DNA from: Poa pratensis
Lineage: Eukaryota; Streptophyta; Magnoliopsida; Poales; Poaceae
Direction: 5' to 3'
DNA length: 64,000 nucleotides
Assembly: GCA_947311845.1 (NCBI GenBank)
Contig: CAMZMU010000049.1
Coordinates: 3,283,368 to 3,347,367, forward strand
Positions 44,896-57,300 of the stretch are shown here, piece by piece. Both the position numbers and the translations under genes were made by a program. Positions within the stretch are counted from its first letter, which is position 1. Each line of letters begins with the position of its first letter. The notes below the pieces were generated by a model that was not told where the DNA came from, ran no database searches, and saw nothing but the letters and a program-made list of their open reading frames with translations.

Positions 44896-46180
44896 AACGA
44901 GACCGCTCACACGAACTGCCCGGCCCCCGCGTCGCCTAACCCTAGGCGGCTCGGGCGGCGCTACATCCCCGGCGGCGCGAGCCCCCCGCCCTCCCCAGCT
45001 CCCTCTCCCCGCCGCCGCCAGGCTCTCCGCGGGCTAGGCTCCGTGGACGGCGGCGGCGGGGCCTTCTCCTTCGCGCGAGGCAGCGAGCTCCATGGCGGCG
45101 GCGGCTCCTGGGATTCGGCGCGGACGGCAGCGAGGTGCTGCGGTTCCCGGCGGCGAGCATCTCGGCGCTGTCGACCGTAGTGGCGCGCGGCTCTTGCACG
45201 GTGGAGACGTCCCTGCTGCTGCGGACGAGGGGCTCCGGGCTTCGCGACCCATCTGGTCCGGGCGGTCCTGAGCCTCAAGGTTGTGGCGGTAGGCGGCGCC
45301 GGGATGCCTGGTGAAGCCAGTTGCTTGGCACCGTGGCGGTGCCGGCGGCCGGTCAGGCGGCGGCGGGCTGGATCCACACCGGCCAGTCTCGTCGGCTCGG
45401 ATTGAATAAATGTGGCAGTCTGTATCTTTCTAACATCAAGACGAAGATTTACTTGATGCAGCTCTTCATTGATATGGCCAGATTGTCGAGTTCCGGAAGG
45501 CTCCGCCGGCAAACTCCATTGGGCAAATCTAGCCTGGAGATTGACGGATCGGGTGGGATTCGGTCGCGCGCAGCTATGTTTTTTCTGACCGTTTGGTTTC
45601 AGAGGTAGCGTTGCGAAGCTCTGCAGTCTGTTGCCATCATGGATTTGTCTTTTGTTCCATGATAAAGTCAGAGTGCGGAGAATGGCATGGAAGCCGAGAT
45701 TTGAGACTTGCAATGGTAGTTCCAATCCTGGTGGGATGAGGGATTGGCTAGGTGATTCGTAACTTGGAACAGCAGCAACGACAAGAGGGGGCGGCGGCAC
45801 AGAGAAGTTCAGAGTCTAAACTTTCAGGGTGAAAACCCAAGGTCTAGCCTTAATTGGTTGTGCCTGGCAATTGTCTTGGTGAATGTATTGTTTTTACGAG
45901 TGTGGACTTTATTCGGGGTGAAAACCTATGATCTATGATCAGGGCGACGACGGCGCTTGAGCACTGTTCCCTTCTTGGAGGTGTCGCTTTTGGAGAAGTT
46001 GGACTTCTGGTACTGTTTTGGTGGGGTTTGGTCAGCTGTAACAAGGAATGAATCACTGTAGCGGGATTTTTTTTTGTAATTCTTCTTTTTATTCTGGGCT
46101 GTGTGCATCCGTGGGGCCGTTAGGGCACGCGTTGTTGCAGAGGCTGGGTGTAATTGGTATCATCGCGATATGAAAAAAAA
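44896..46180 (+). mobile_element. Retroposon-like insertion, GC-rich head and A-rich tail
   Basis: About 1.28 kb inserted into array intergenic DNA: the flanks 'gaaatcttgaactaacga' and 'agataagg...ctgcgttgacagc' are continuous in the homologous stretch at 38060-38120. It starts GC-rich with 'cctaaccctaggcggc', passes 'gcagaggctgggtgtaattggtat' and ends 'gatatgaaaaaaaataag', the layout of non-autonomous non-LTR elements of cereals. Large frames on the minus strand (44961-45800) are GC-driven artefacts. Confidence 0.5.
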
Positions 46181-47135
46181 TAAGATAAGGAAACCAAGAT
46201 TATGAAATTGTGTGCTTTTCATGACTGCGTTGACAGCTTTTGTTGCTAGAATAGCTCCAGAAAACTGTTAGCTGTTAGCTGTTTATCTGTTGCATATTTT
46301 TGGCCTACACAGAATAAATGACTGCAATGCACTTCAGTGAGATGAATATGTATACTGGTTGCACACATTTTCCTTCTTAGACAAGATCGCTTACTCAAAT
46401 GCATCAACACACATTTCTCTGTTCTTTCTGTACATGGCTCTGTTCCAAGTATCTGGCCTTCATCACTACAAGCATCAGCAGTACGAGGGTTAATCGATCA
46501 CCGGCCCAGTAGTCCAGATTCTGTTCTCCATGATGGGCAACTGGGCAAGATCATGGTAAGCATGCACCCAACCGAGCTTCATGGCACAAGCTTACAGATG
46601 GAGACAGCGATACAGTACATGCTTGCTGCAAATTTAACAATGCCATTTAAATTCCTCGCAAATAGAAGCATTAATAGGGCTATCACCATTATCATTTGAG
46701 TTACCGGCCACGCGACGCAGACTGTATCGATCAAGTCTGGCAACGTTTCAGGTTCAGGCAACAGTTAGAGGCCGAATGTTTGTGCTGGATGGATGATTGG
46801 TTCTAGCACAGATACCGCAAGACGTGGTGAGCAGGTTACAGACATTAGTACAGCTTCATTGACCAACATCACTTCGTGCCAACAAGTATCGGAAGAAAAC
46901 AGCTCAGCACACCATCAGTATCTCGCCGGCCCCACCTGTCGGTCACTCCATGGCCAAACCGAACTGCACCATATACGGCCGGCCAGACCACCCAACCATT
47001 TTCCTTCGTCCACTCCAAGGTTGCAGCTCCTCAAAATTTTCCCCATTCCAAACCATCGCCACCAACGACCATGTCGCCGTCGCCGTTGCAGCTCCTCAAA
47101 ATTTTCCCCATTCCAAACCATCGCCACCAACGACC
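46181..47135. other. F6 upstream region
   Basis: Resumes the array intergenic text interrupted by the retroposon. The leader motif CCCACCTGTCGG is at 46931-46942. 47020-47135 contains the 65-bp leader duplication described separately. Confidence 0.5.
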
Positions 47136-47149
47136 ATGTCGCCGTCACC
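47020..47149 (+). repeat. 65-bp tandem duplication of the F6 leader and start codon
   Basis: 'gttgcagctcctcaaaattt...accatgtcgccgtc' is at 47020-47084 and again from 47085, nearly identical. Each copy has an ATG (47071 and 47136). Because 65 is not a multiple of 3, the upstream ATG opens a different frame that overlaps the F6 coding region. Confidence 0.9.
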
Positions 47150-48466
47150 GGCGACGCTACCGGAAGAGCTTCTCGAGGAGGTCTTCCTCCGCCTCCCGCC
47201 TGACGAGCCCGCGTGGCTCGTGCGCGCCTCGCTCTCCAGCAAGCTATGGCTCGGCCTCCTCACCGGCACCGCCTTCCACGGTCGCTACCGTGAGTTCCAC
47301 GGAGCTCCCCCCATGCTCGGCTTCTTCTATTACCGGAACCCGTATGCCGAGTCGGTGGAGAAAGAAGAAACCGAGCCACTCTTCCTCTCCACCACCAAAT
47401 TCCAGGCGCGCATCTCCTCGGAAGTCCAAGGCTGGAGGTCCTATGGATGCAACGCCTTGGACTGCCGCCATGGCCGTGTTGTTCTCGCGGATAAGGAGGT
47501 TGTTCCTTACGGTAAGAAGCTCACCATCTCGGACGCCATGACGGACAGCTGGTAGGACATTGGGATGCCCACAAATTTTGAGAGCTATGGAGCCGCAGTG
47601 GTCTGCGCCGTGACAGGCTGCGACCACTGCGCGTGTCATGATGGCCCTTTCCGGGTCATCTTTGTCGGACTAGAGAAGAATCATTATCGAAATGATATTG
47701 CAAGCGTGTGGCTGTGGTCGCCGGAGACGGGTGAATGCAGCGAGCCGTCTTCTGATTTTCAGCCCGGCGACTGGGTCAAAACGGTCTCTGAAGTTCATAT
47801 AGAGCCAGATCTCGACGAATGGTTCGATCCATACATCGAGGAGACGTGCCCTGTCCTCGTCCAAGATGCTCTTCATTTCATGCTTGAGTACATTTTTGGT
47901 GATACTCATGTAGGAATTCTCAAATACGACTTGACCTCTAATTGGTTATCACTCATTGATGCTCCTCTTGTGGTTCATACTTGTGCTGCCACTATCCTAA
48001 TGGCGATGGAGGATGGCAGTTTGGGGTTCGCACACCTAGACGGGTTAGCCCTCAATCTGTGGTCAATGAAGATGGGTTCCGATGGAGTTGGGTTATGGAC
48101 AGAACGTAGAGTCATTGATCTCAAGGAACTTCTACCCATTCTAAATCCAGAGGATAAACGTACATTGATTGGATCTGTGGAGGGTCGCGAAATCATTTTT
48201 GTGAGCACGGACCTTGGCATATACGAGATTAACCTCAAGACGCTGCAATTGAAAAAGATATGGAAAAGAGAAAAAAATCATACTTTAGTTCCATACATGA
48301 GTTTTTACAATCCCAAAAGGTATATCTATATCTCATCTTTTTTATGATTCGGGAACAACACTTAAGTAATAATATACTGTCAGTGCACCAAGAAAATGAT
48401 TGAATGTTTTAATCATATCAAAAGTATTATATGATGGAAATCTTTTTTGCAGAATTGTGATGTGAC
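47136..48466 (+). pseudogene. F6: F-box/beta-propeller gene with a single nonsense codon
   Basis: ATG at 47136 gives MSPSPATLPEELLEEVFLRL, and one frame runs through the whole gene except TAG at 47553-47555, where relatives have TGG (SWW-D in F7). All landmarks are present: NALDCRHGRVVLAD, VTGCDHCACHDGPFRVIFVG, GILKYDLTSNWLSLID and LGIYEINLKTLQLKK. Exon 1 ends at 48319 ('aaaag|gtatat'). Exon 2 (48454-48466) adds R-I-V-M-stop after a 134-bp intron. Without the stop it would make about 398 residues. The duplicated leader puts an out-of-frame ATG upstream, a second likely handicap. It appears very recently inactivated. Confidence 0.8.
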
Positions 48467-48813
48467 AACATATGGTTGAAGACGCTTAGGGCATGAGCAA
48501 AGATGACCAACTAGGTCTTCCGATCACTTGTGTTAGTACTCACTGTCCAGTAGCTGTTTGGGTGCAGTGGTGCTTGTTTTCTCATAGTAATCTTGGTTTT
48601 TGGCTTTTGTCAGTAAGCTTGATATTATATTCATGTTGGAGTGTTTAAGTGAATGAATGGGTTTCATGTACTGTACTTCCAATTTCTTGCAGTAGCTGTA
48701 ACCATGTGGTCCATTGTTTAATTTTCTTCAAAATACATCTGAAGATAGTAACTTAGTCTTCCAATGTTAAAACACTACAGTTTCCTCTCCCTGCTTTGAC
48801 CCAATCTCGTAAG
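48467..48813. other. F6 3' flank
   Basis: Closely matches the regions after F4 (40731-41060), F7 (54359-54700) and F8 (59234-59480), with the 'gtagctgtttgggtgcagtggtgcttg' and 'ccatgtggtccattg' blocks. Non-coding. Confidence 0.6.
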
Positions 48814-49377
48814 TCCGGCTGCGCGTTCGGTTAATTTGGTTAATTCGGTTCGGTTTATACGGTTTTTTGGTTTATACGGTTTGTATACTATGGTAAATAT
48901 GGTTTTGTACGAGAATACGGTTCGGTTTCGGTAATAACCATTTAATTTCGGTTCGGTTTCGGTAATAACCAAATTAACCTAAGTTGACGCGAATTTTAAA
49001 ATGACAATTTCTTTTTGCGGCCATATATTACAAAATAACGGAATAGACTACAAAATTAATAGGCATAGGATCCAATGTAACCAAATAACCCATAAAGTCA
49101 ATAAAAGTCTATACAAGTAGCAAATGACATGCTACAAGTAACCCATAAAGTTAATAAAAGTCAATAAAAGTAGCAAATTAATAAAATTTAATAGGCATTT
49201 CGGTTTTTTTGGTTAACCATTTGGTTTTTGGTTATTAACCATATTAACCGCAAGGAATATGGTTAGCTATTTTACTAACCGTAACCATAACCGGAAACCA
49301 AAATAATCACAATTTCGGTTCGGTTTCGGTTTTTTCAGTTCGGTTTCTCGGTTTTCAGTTAACCGTGTGCAGTTGTG
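48814..49377. mobile_element. 564-bp hAT-type MITE rich in CGGTTCGGTTTCGGT
   Basis: Flanked by a perfect 8-bp duplication CTCGTAAG (48806-48813 and 49378-49385). The ends TCCGGCTGCGCG... and (reverse) CACAACTGCACA... share an imperfect inverted repeat around a GCTGC core. Both flanks are packed with direct and inverted TTCGGTT/AACCGAA motifs. The centre (48980-49200) is AT-rich. No coding capacity. Confidence 0.75.
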
Positions 49378-50168
49378 CTCGTAAGGCCTTCTCGTTTTGT
49401 CGACGATTTGGATGCTGCCATATATGCTTACTGCACACATCCTGCTCTACTCTTTAAGAGAATTCACGATAGTGATTTCTTTGTGAGGGACTAAGTGCAG
49501 AGAAAAAAGAGTTCTCCAGCGTCAACAGCAGCCAAAGTCTGCCCCCACTGCACTTCAGGCAGCACTCGATCAGCACAAATTCTGAAGCTCTTCCGTTGCT
49601 CATAACCTCTTTTCGAGATTGATGTTCCTACTGAATGTCTTGTATACTGCTGATATTATTTTCGTGGCTGTCTCTTTGTTTTGCCAAAGAGTTCCTGTTC
49701 TTGTGTCAGTGTAATATGTAGCCTTACATGGAACCTGGCTGTACATGTGTCATCTGTTTCATGAGTTCTGCGAAGAGGAGTTTTACTGGGCGACTTTGTC
49801 AATCTTTTACCTGACGCTCCAACAACGTTTGTGTTGTTGGACCAAGTTTGAGCACTAGTAATTCCTTACGTGGTGGTCTCCTGGATAGTTTGCAAGAGCA
49901 CTATGCTGTACATATCTTATCAGCCTTTTGTCCTCCTTGTGTCGTGCATTCTTGGTTACTCTTTTCCTTTGCCAATTTCTATGACAAGCTAGACATCCAT
50001 CAAGTTTGCTCCTGTGCCACTGTTATGCCAGCTTCATGGACAAACACACGTAATAAGCCCTTCTCGTTTTTTGACGGTTTGGATTCTACCATACATGCTT
50101 ACAGTTTAATGTATACGCTTGTATATATCACCGCCAAATTCTGTTGTCGCGCAAGGCGGACCGCACAC

Positions 50169-50343
50169 ATGGTGACCATCGAGCCGGTTGCGGTGCTGGA
50201 GGACACGGAATAGCAGGTGCCTGCCTACTGTTTCGCTGACGACGAGGACAACGGAACAGCGAGGAATGCCCTTGTCTCTGAACCTGACATGATGCATGAC
50301 GATGGGAGCTTTATCCCCAAGATCAGAATGCTGAGAGAAGGTT
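50169..50343 (+). pseudogene. Coding-like fragment with one in-frame stop, unrecognised
   Basis: ATG at 50169 reads MVTIEPVAVLEDTE, then TAG at 50211, then continues in the same frame QVPAYCFADDEDNGTARNAL ... DGSFIPKIRMLREG and a final TAA at 50341-50343. Composition and codon use look like the 3' end of a real gene, unlike the surrounding non-coding array DNA. I do not know the family. Confidence 0.3.
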
Positions 50344-52447
50344 AATTACTCACGGAATGGAGTCCTATCCAAGTGCAGCGACATCTATTTGCTGCCGATC
50401 AAGCGTTTGTGTATGGGTCTGTCCTTTGTCCCGAGCCTTTTTTCTGCCCGGAAATCAACCCTCTTGGCCGCTTACTGAGCAACCCTACTGTAAAAAGATT
50501 GTGAGCTGTGTCTGTGTGGGGTAACCCCTGATTAACTTAGCTCAAATTAAAGAAAATATCAGCAACCGTACGTTGAAAATATCAGCAACCGTACGTTGAA
50601 AAACCCTACTGATTTTTCTTGCGTGTAGAGGGATTTTTCCCTAGCTCAAAATTATGTACATAACACTCTATTCTATCTAATCGGACGGCGGATTCGACCG
50701 CTTTATCCTCAAAAAAAAGCATAGTATGTCTGGTCTGAAAAATTGAATGACCATAACTGAACCGAGACAGCGGTCACTACTAACAGGCGACAGACTGACC
50801 CTGCTAGTGTGTACGTCCTGTAATCTTATGTGCTGCAAGTGTGATAAACTCCACAACCTAATTGAAATCCTTGTTTGCTGATTTGAGATTTATCTACAAC
50901 ATGGGCAAAAAAGTGGGAGCGATCTTCAACAGGCATGTTTGGCTGCAACTGGAACATCTCTTAGCCATAGGGCGTGTTATACCTGCAGTCCTATGTCCCA
51001 ACTCCAACTCTGCAAATATGATTGGGGAACAGGTGATCGATTTGCAGGACAGGTTCCAGGGTCCATTACGTGACATAACGGTGAATTCAGTATGATCCTA
51101 GTGGCTGCCTTCAGGGTTGACGGCAAAGTTCATCATATACGTCTGTGAGTTTCAGGTTCAGACAACCATTAGAGGTATCTAAGCTCGTTTGTGCTCGATG
51201 GATGACTGGCCGATTCTGCAAGGCATCAGGATTCAGTTACCGAATCAAGAAAGACATGAAAAGATGATGATGGCTTCTGCATGCTGGATGTGCAATCAAC
51301 ATGAATTAACCTTGTAAACTGAACTAGTACTAGATGCTGCAGTATTATTGTTGCCTTGTTTTGAGGTAATGTCAGGTGAAGCACTAATGTAAGGAGCTTC
51401 GTATAACAAGTGTCAGGAACTTGAGAGCACCGGAACTAACACTGTATTTGGGGTTAAGTTTTATAGTAACATTTTTTTCTCTGAAGCTTGGAACAGCAGA
51501 GTTAAAGTGATACTGCTGAATCATTTCAGGTTGCAGATCTGTAGATAGTTGCTTAGTCTTGAAAACTCTGTCTGATCCACTAGAGTTGATGAGTACAAAA
51601 CTATTGGTTATATCTCCCAAGGTATGATACGGGAGTACATCATGCTTTATTATTTTTGGACAGTCAAGTGTGTGTTAATCGAACCCAGAACGGTTTACAT
51701 GGTCTTTACAAACTAGATGAGTTGATGAAAAGGTGGGACAGAGGCCCCAGCCAGAAATCACTAGTAGTCCTATTTAGTTGGACAAGAGCAGAATTAGGAG
51801 ACGCTCTGCCAGTTTTCTGAAATCTGCAAAGAGGGCAATTAATTCTGCAAGTTGCACATCAAGCTTCACGGCCCAATCTTCAGAATGACAGAGTGATACA
51901 GTACTACCTAGCTTGCATCAGATAGAACAACGCCATTCGAATTCCTTGTGAATACCAGAGTTTGTAGGGAACACCAACAACCATCCTTACCTCCGGTGAA
52001 ATCCAGGCACATCACAATGCCAAAGAGAGAGCGTGTCATACCTGCAGTCCTATAATATATCCCATCTCTGTATCCCAACGTTGTTGTTACGATAACGGTG
52101 AATGCAGAACGATCATGCTGTATCACGCCTGCGAGTTTCTGGTTCTTACCCATTCTGCAAGCATCGTGTAATAGCACAGTCAGGATTCAGCTACTGAGTG
52201 GAATTACACCACATGGCTTTGTTGTTGCAAATCCTCAGTAACTGACTTGACAGTCAGTTCGTCCCGGTACATGGCCTCGACCTGGACGGCGGAGGCGGCA
52301 CTCGACCTGGCGACGGTGCCGGCCGGACGCGCAGGCGACGAGGGATTCGTGCAAGACGTTCTGTTCAAATTTCAGCACATGTGTTGAGTGTTCATGAGCT
52401 TGGAAACAATCGAATTCTTAAAATTGAAGATGGAGCTTAACCATTGA

Positions 52448-52742
52448 GGGCCTCTTTGATTTGGAGGAAACTCGTAGGAAACTTAAAGGGTTGGGAAATT
52501 TTTCTGAGTTGCTACTGTTCATTTGTTTGATTCGTAGGAATGGTGCTAGGGAAAAGTAGAGGAATTTTTTCTGCATGTCTCACTTTCAAGGCAAAACTTA
52601 GAGGAATGAAAAAATGAGCTCAGACCTCATTCTTTGAATCCTGTGCACAAGGAACGAGGATAGTTTTACACCAGCCACCCTTTCCTATTACTATCCCCTT
52701 CCTATTCCTTTGATTTTCCTTTCCTTCAAATCAAAGTGGCCC
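52448..52742. mobile_element. PIF/Harbinger-type MITE, 295 bp
   Basis: The ends GGGCCTCTTTGATTTG and (reverse) GGGCCACTTTGATTTG form long inverted repeats. The 3-bp flank TGA is present on both sides (52445-52447, 52743-52745). Non-coding. Confidence 0.75.
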
Positions 52743-53074
52743 TGAATGAGTTAGGGTCGACGGAGTCCATGGCCGGCGTCGTCGTTGCCGCCCCTATCGC
52801 CGTCTCGGTTGAGGCCGCCTCAGCTCCAAAGCCGTCAAGGTCAGGATCTCTTCTCCGGCTACAAAAAAACGTCGCGGTCGGGGTCAAACTTCCACGCACC
52901 CTCACTGTCTAGCAGCCCCCACCTGTCAGTCACTCCACGTGTGGAACTGGTGCTGGTCGAACCCAAGTCTCACAATACACTGGGCCACAATCCCCGTTTC
53001 CTTCCTCCCCGCCCGGCTCCTCAAAAAATTCCCCACCCAAACCCTCGCCGCCGCCTCCACCTCCACCGACGACC

Positions 53075-54358
53075 ATGCCACCGCCGCCGGCGACGCTGCC
53101 GGAAGAGCTTCTCGAGGAGGTATTCCTCCGCCTCCCTCCGGACGAGCCCGCGTCGCTCGTGCGCTCCTCGCTCTCCAGCAAGCTCTGGCTCGGGCTCCTC
53201 ACCGCCCCCGCCTTCCACGGTCGCTACCGCGAGTACCACGGAGCTCCCCCCATGCTCGGCTTCTTCCATTGCCGGGACACGTTCTCCGAATCGCTGGAGA
53301 AAGAAACCGAGCCACTCTTCATCTCCACCACGAAATTCCAGGCGCGCATCTCCTCGGAAGTCCAAGGCTGGAGGTCCTATGGATGCAACGCGTTGGACTG
53401 CCGCCATGGCCGTGTTGTTCTCGGGGATAAGGAGGGTGTTCCTACCAGGAAGAAGCTCACCATCTCGGACCCCATGACGGGTAGCTGGTGGGACATGCGC
53501 GTGCCCGCATCGGGAGAGAGCTATGGGGCCGCAGTGGTCTGCGCCGTCACAGGCTGCGACCACCGCGCGTGTCATGATGGCCCTTTCCGGGTCGTCTTTG
53601 TCGGCCTGAAAATGGATTTTCTTGCTGATAGTGTTGCAAGCGTGTGGCTGTCCTCTCCGGAGACCGGTGAATGCAGCGAGCCATCTTCTGATTTTCAGCT
53701 CGGCGAGTGGGTCGAAGCAGTCCCTGGATTTCATATAGAGGGCGATCCATACATCGAGCCAAAGTGCCCTGTCCTCGTCGAAGACGCTCTTCACTTCATG
53801 CTTGTGTACATTGATGATGATGATGACCATGTAGGAATTCTCAAATACGACTTGAGTTCTAATTGCTTATCACTGATTGATGTGCCTCGGGATGTGGTTG
53901 ATTCTTCTGACACTATACTCATGGCGATGGAGGATGGCAGTTTGGGGTTTGCATATGTGGATGGGTTAACCCTCTACCTATGGTCAAGACGGCTGGGTTC
54001 CGATGGAGTTGTGTCGTGGACAGAACCTAAAGTAATCATTCGCGGGGAACTTCTACCCATTCTAAATCCAGATAATAGTCTTACATTGATTGGATCTGTG
54101 GAGCGCTGCGATATCATTTTTCTGAACACGGACTTTGGCATCTGCGAGATTAACCTCAAGATGCTACAGTGGAAGAAGATCTGGAAGAGAAAAGAAATTC
54201 GTACTTTAGTTCCATACATGAGCTTTTACAATCCACAAGGTATATATATAGCTCATTTCTTTTTTATTCGGGAACAACTCTGTAGTAATAATATACTAGT
54301 AAGTGCATCCAAAAAAGAAAGTAGTATATGATGGAAATCTTTGTTTGCAGAACTGTGA
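53075..54358 (+). CDS. F7: intact F-box/beta-propeller protein, 390 residues
   Basis: ATG at 53075 (MPPPPATLPEELLEEVFLRL) matches the start used by its neighbours. Exon 1 is 53075-54239 ('acaag|gtatat', phase 1). After a 111-bp intron, exon 2 (54351-54358) adds E-L-stop. F-box at about 7-49. The rest is a probable beta-propeller of the F-box-associated type, with NALDCRHGRVVLGD, VTGCDHRACHDGPFRVVFVG, an acidic run DDDDD before HVGILKYDLSSNCLSLID, and the closing LQWKKIWKR. Family role: substrate adaptor of an SCF ubiquitin ligase via SKP1, in cytosol or nucleus; the target is unknown. Reading through the donor gives 418 residues without a stop problem, so an unspliced form would also be translatable. 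Confidence 0.85.
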
Positions 54359-57300
54359 GTTGACACATTGACAGCATATGGTTGAAGATGCTTAGGGCAA
54401 GAGCAAAGATGACCAACTGGGACTTCTGATCAACGATCACTTGTGTTAGTATTCACTATCCAGTAGCTGTTTGGGTGCAGTGGTGCTTGTTTTCTCACAG
54501 AAGTGTTGGATTTTCGCTGTTGACTGTAAGCTTGATAATATATCCACGTGCTTGGGTGACTGGATTACATGTAATGAACCTCCAATTTGCACTAGCAGGG
54601 ACCATGTGGTCCATTGCTTAATTTTCGTGAAAATGCATCTGAAGATAGTAACTTAGTCTTTTCATCTGGAAAGTGGAAACTATATAGTTTCCTCTCAATC
54701 TCTAAATTCATCTCCCAATAAGAGGTACCATAGATGAGCAGATGGTGCTGGCATGTCCTGTGGGACAATTTGGGACATGACAAGCATATAGTAGTCAATG
54801 CCTCAACAAATAATGAGCCTAATTTAGATTGTTTCTCACAAAAGAAAACATCAAACAAGGGATGTATTCCTGTAAATTCGGCTCTCTCATCACAATCATG
54901 ACGACCATTTATCCGTCAGATATTTGTCCTCGAGTATGTACATACACTGCTGAAAACTTGTTACTTGAGATGTATGTACAGTTTTTTGTTACCGTTTCAC
55001 TCCCAGTTGATGAAGTCCTATGACTCGGTATCACCATAGAATGCACTGAAATGAATAAATTACAGCAGTGAATCCCATGTACGCATGTAAGCAACAAGCC
55101 CACAGTAAACCAACTGCAACCAGTGTAAAAATACATGAGGAAATAAGTGATATAGCACAGAAATCAAACTTGAGTTGCAGTAGTATCACGTCTGGGAGGC
55201 TGTCACCTACACATCCAGGTGTGTCATAATTTTCGAGGGGAGGGTGCTTTTAGCCTTTTACTGATGGATGCTCTTGCACAGATATTGCAAGACTTGGTGT
55301 ATTATCAGCAGGATTCTGATTTTTAAGCGGCTGAAGCTGGGAAGCTACTGAACAAAGACAACCGTGTAAAACATTAGAACAGCTTCAGTGACCCAAGAGC
55401 ATTGCCTAACAAGTTAGGTTATATATCGTTATTTCTTGCATCTTTTTGGCCAACGGTGCACATACCAGTAGAGTGCAGTCAGATGAAGATGTCCAGATGT
55501 TTGGTCACAGAGTAGTGCAAGACTGCAAGGTTATAGTGATCATCGAAAGTATTTTGGTTATTATATTTTTCAGAATGGTTTCACAGATTCTCCTTACTTT
55601 GGAAATATCTCTTACTCAAAGGCATCAACACACATTTCTCCATGCTTTCTGTACCTACATATATGGAAGAGGTATGGATCTGTTCCAAATGACTAATAGC
55701 TAATTAACCTTATTTATCCTTTATGGGCACGACCAATTGCCTCCTACCTTACTGATTTTCTACTTGTCCTGCATGTAGAGTAAATACATGACATGCCTGT
55801 CTCGCTTTCGCAATTTTCTTCATATATATTATATTATATTGGTCCACTGAGATAGCCTGGGGGTTAAGAAGAGTGACCAGATCGAATTCCTTGCAGTTTG
55901 TAGATGTACGACCTTCAGCGTTAATTTGACAATCTGTTGAATGGAATTTTATCAGAAATATGATGCTAAAGCTTGGTTTTTCTCATAGATAGGTAGAATT
56001 GATGATGACATGTAAGATCTGTGCGGATAATTTGTTGCTTTACAGCAGGATATATATATATTTGGGTCTTATCGGTGCACATTGCTGAAGAATTGTTTGT
56101 TATGCTGGTTGAGCATGTTGAAGAGCAGGATGCCACTCTTCAGTATGTAAGAGGGGTGTTTTTGTGGTGCCTGGTCTTCTCGTGTTGTTGTCCATCACTT
56201 AGGCCTTGTTTACTCCAAGGGTATTTTAGGGGATGGGAAGAGTGGGGATGGGAGGAGATTTGGTGAACACCAAATCTCCACAAATCCCCACAAATACTCT
56301 TCCCCTATAATACACTAGCATGGGCTAGAGTTTTTGTGTTAGACAAAAATGAGATGGTTGGTAGGGGATATTTGGGGATTATCCCCTCCCATTTCCTAAA
56401 ATACACTAGAAGCAAACAAACTAGTGGGGATTTTCTGGGATCTGGGATAATCCCCTCTCATCCCCTAAAATACACTAGAGTTAAACAAGGCCTTAAGGGC
56501 GATCTTGAATTGAACTCCCAGTTTGTAGCATCAGCAGTTATGTCCTATGCTTTCTTTGTTAGCTTCAAAATATACCCGTGGACACTAACTTGGTTAACCT
56601 TTTTCCATCTTAAAAACTGCACTGTTTGCTCTATAAGCATTGATTCAATCTCTAAAATCTTATCCGGAATGAGGTTCATTTAAAAGAAAATGAGGACATG
56701 ATGGCTTTCTGACAAATCTTAGTAACCTTGTTCACTGAACTAGTACTACATGTCAAGGTGGTGTTGTTACTCCTACGATCTGCAGTAAAAGAAGCAGATA
56801 TATTGGACTGCTTCAGTTAAGGTGGTACTGAAATTGTCATGCTTTGGCAGATCATTGTAGGTAGCACAGTAAGTGGATGAATCGTTGAAGAAACAACTAA
56901 GTGTTTGAAACATTGACATATCCGTAAGGAGATTAGGAGGCTTCTCTTGTCGCTCAAGTGCATTGACAGTACGTTGAAGCCATCCTTGATTCTCATGGCA
57001 ACCCGGTGGTGGGAGTAGGTGTAGGCTCCGCGACGACGGAGGCCTCGGTCTCGCATTGTTCAGAGACGAAATGATTGCATAAACACACAGTTTGCAGGGG
57101 ATCTACATTATGCATGCATAAACTCTGTCTTACAACTAGCCAGATAACAGTGCCCCTGTGCCTTTGTTTTAAAATGATCTATTCCCATTCAAGGTAAGCG
57201 TTTTGGAGTGGTATAAATCTTGATTGTTCTGTTGGTTGACGTACAAATGTGCCATGGCAAATTTGCTGTATTCAGCTACAGAAACCACAATAGCCAGCAA

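Larger units (their letters stand above)
49386..53074. other. F6-F7 intergenic DNA
   Basis: Contains 49830-50160 (third copy of the array intergenic block), the coding-like piece at 50169-50343, 51299-51960 (copy of 29569-30390) and a Harbinger-type MITE at 52448-52742. 52916-52941 carries CCACCTGTCAGTCACTCCACGTG-like leader sequence with a CACGTG G-box core ahead of F7. Confidence 0.55.

Noticed and set aside
44961..45800. 279-residue minus-strand frame
   Set aside because: Lies in the GC-rich head of the retroposon; Pro/Arg/Ala-rich, no motif, and the element reads on the + strand to its A-rich tail.
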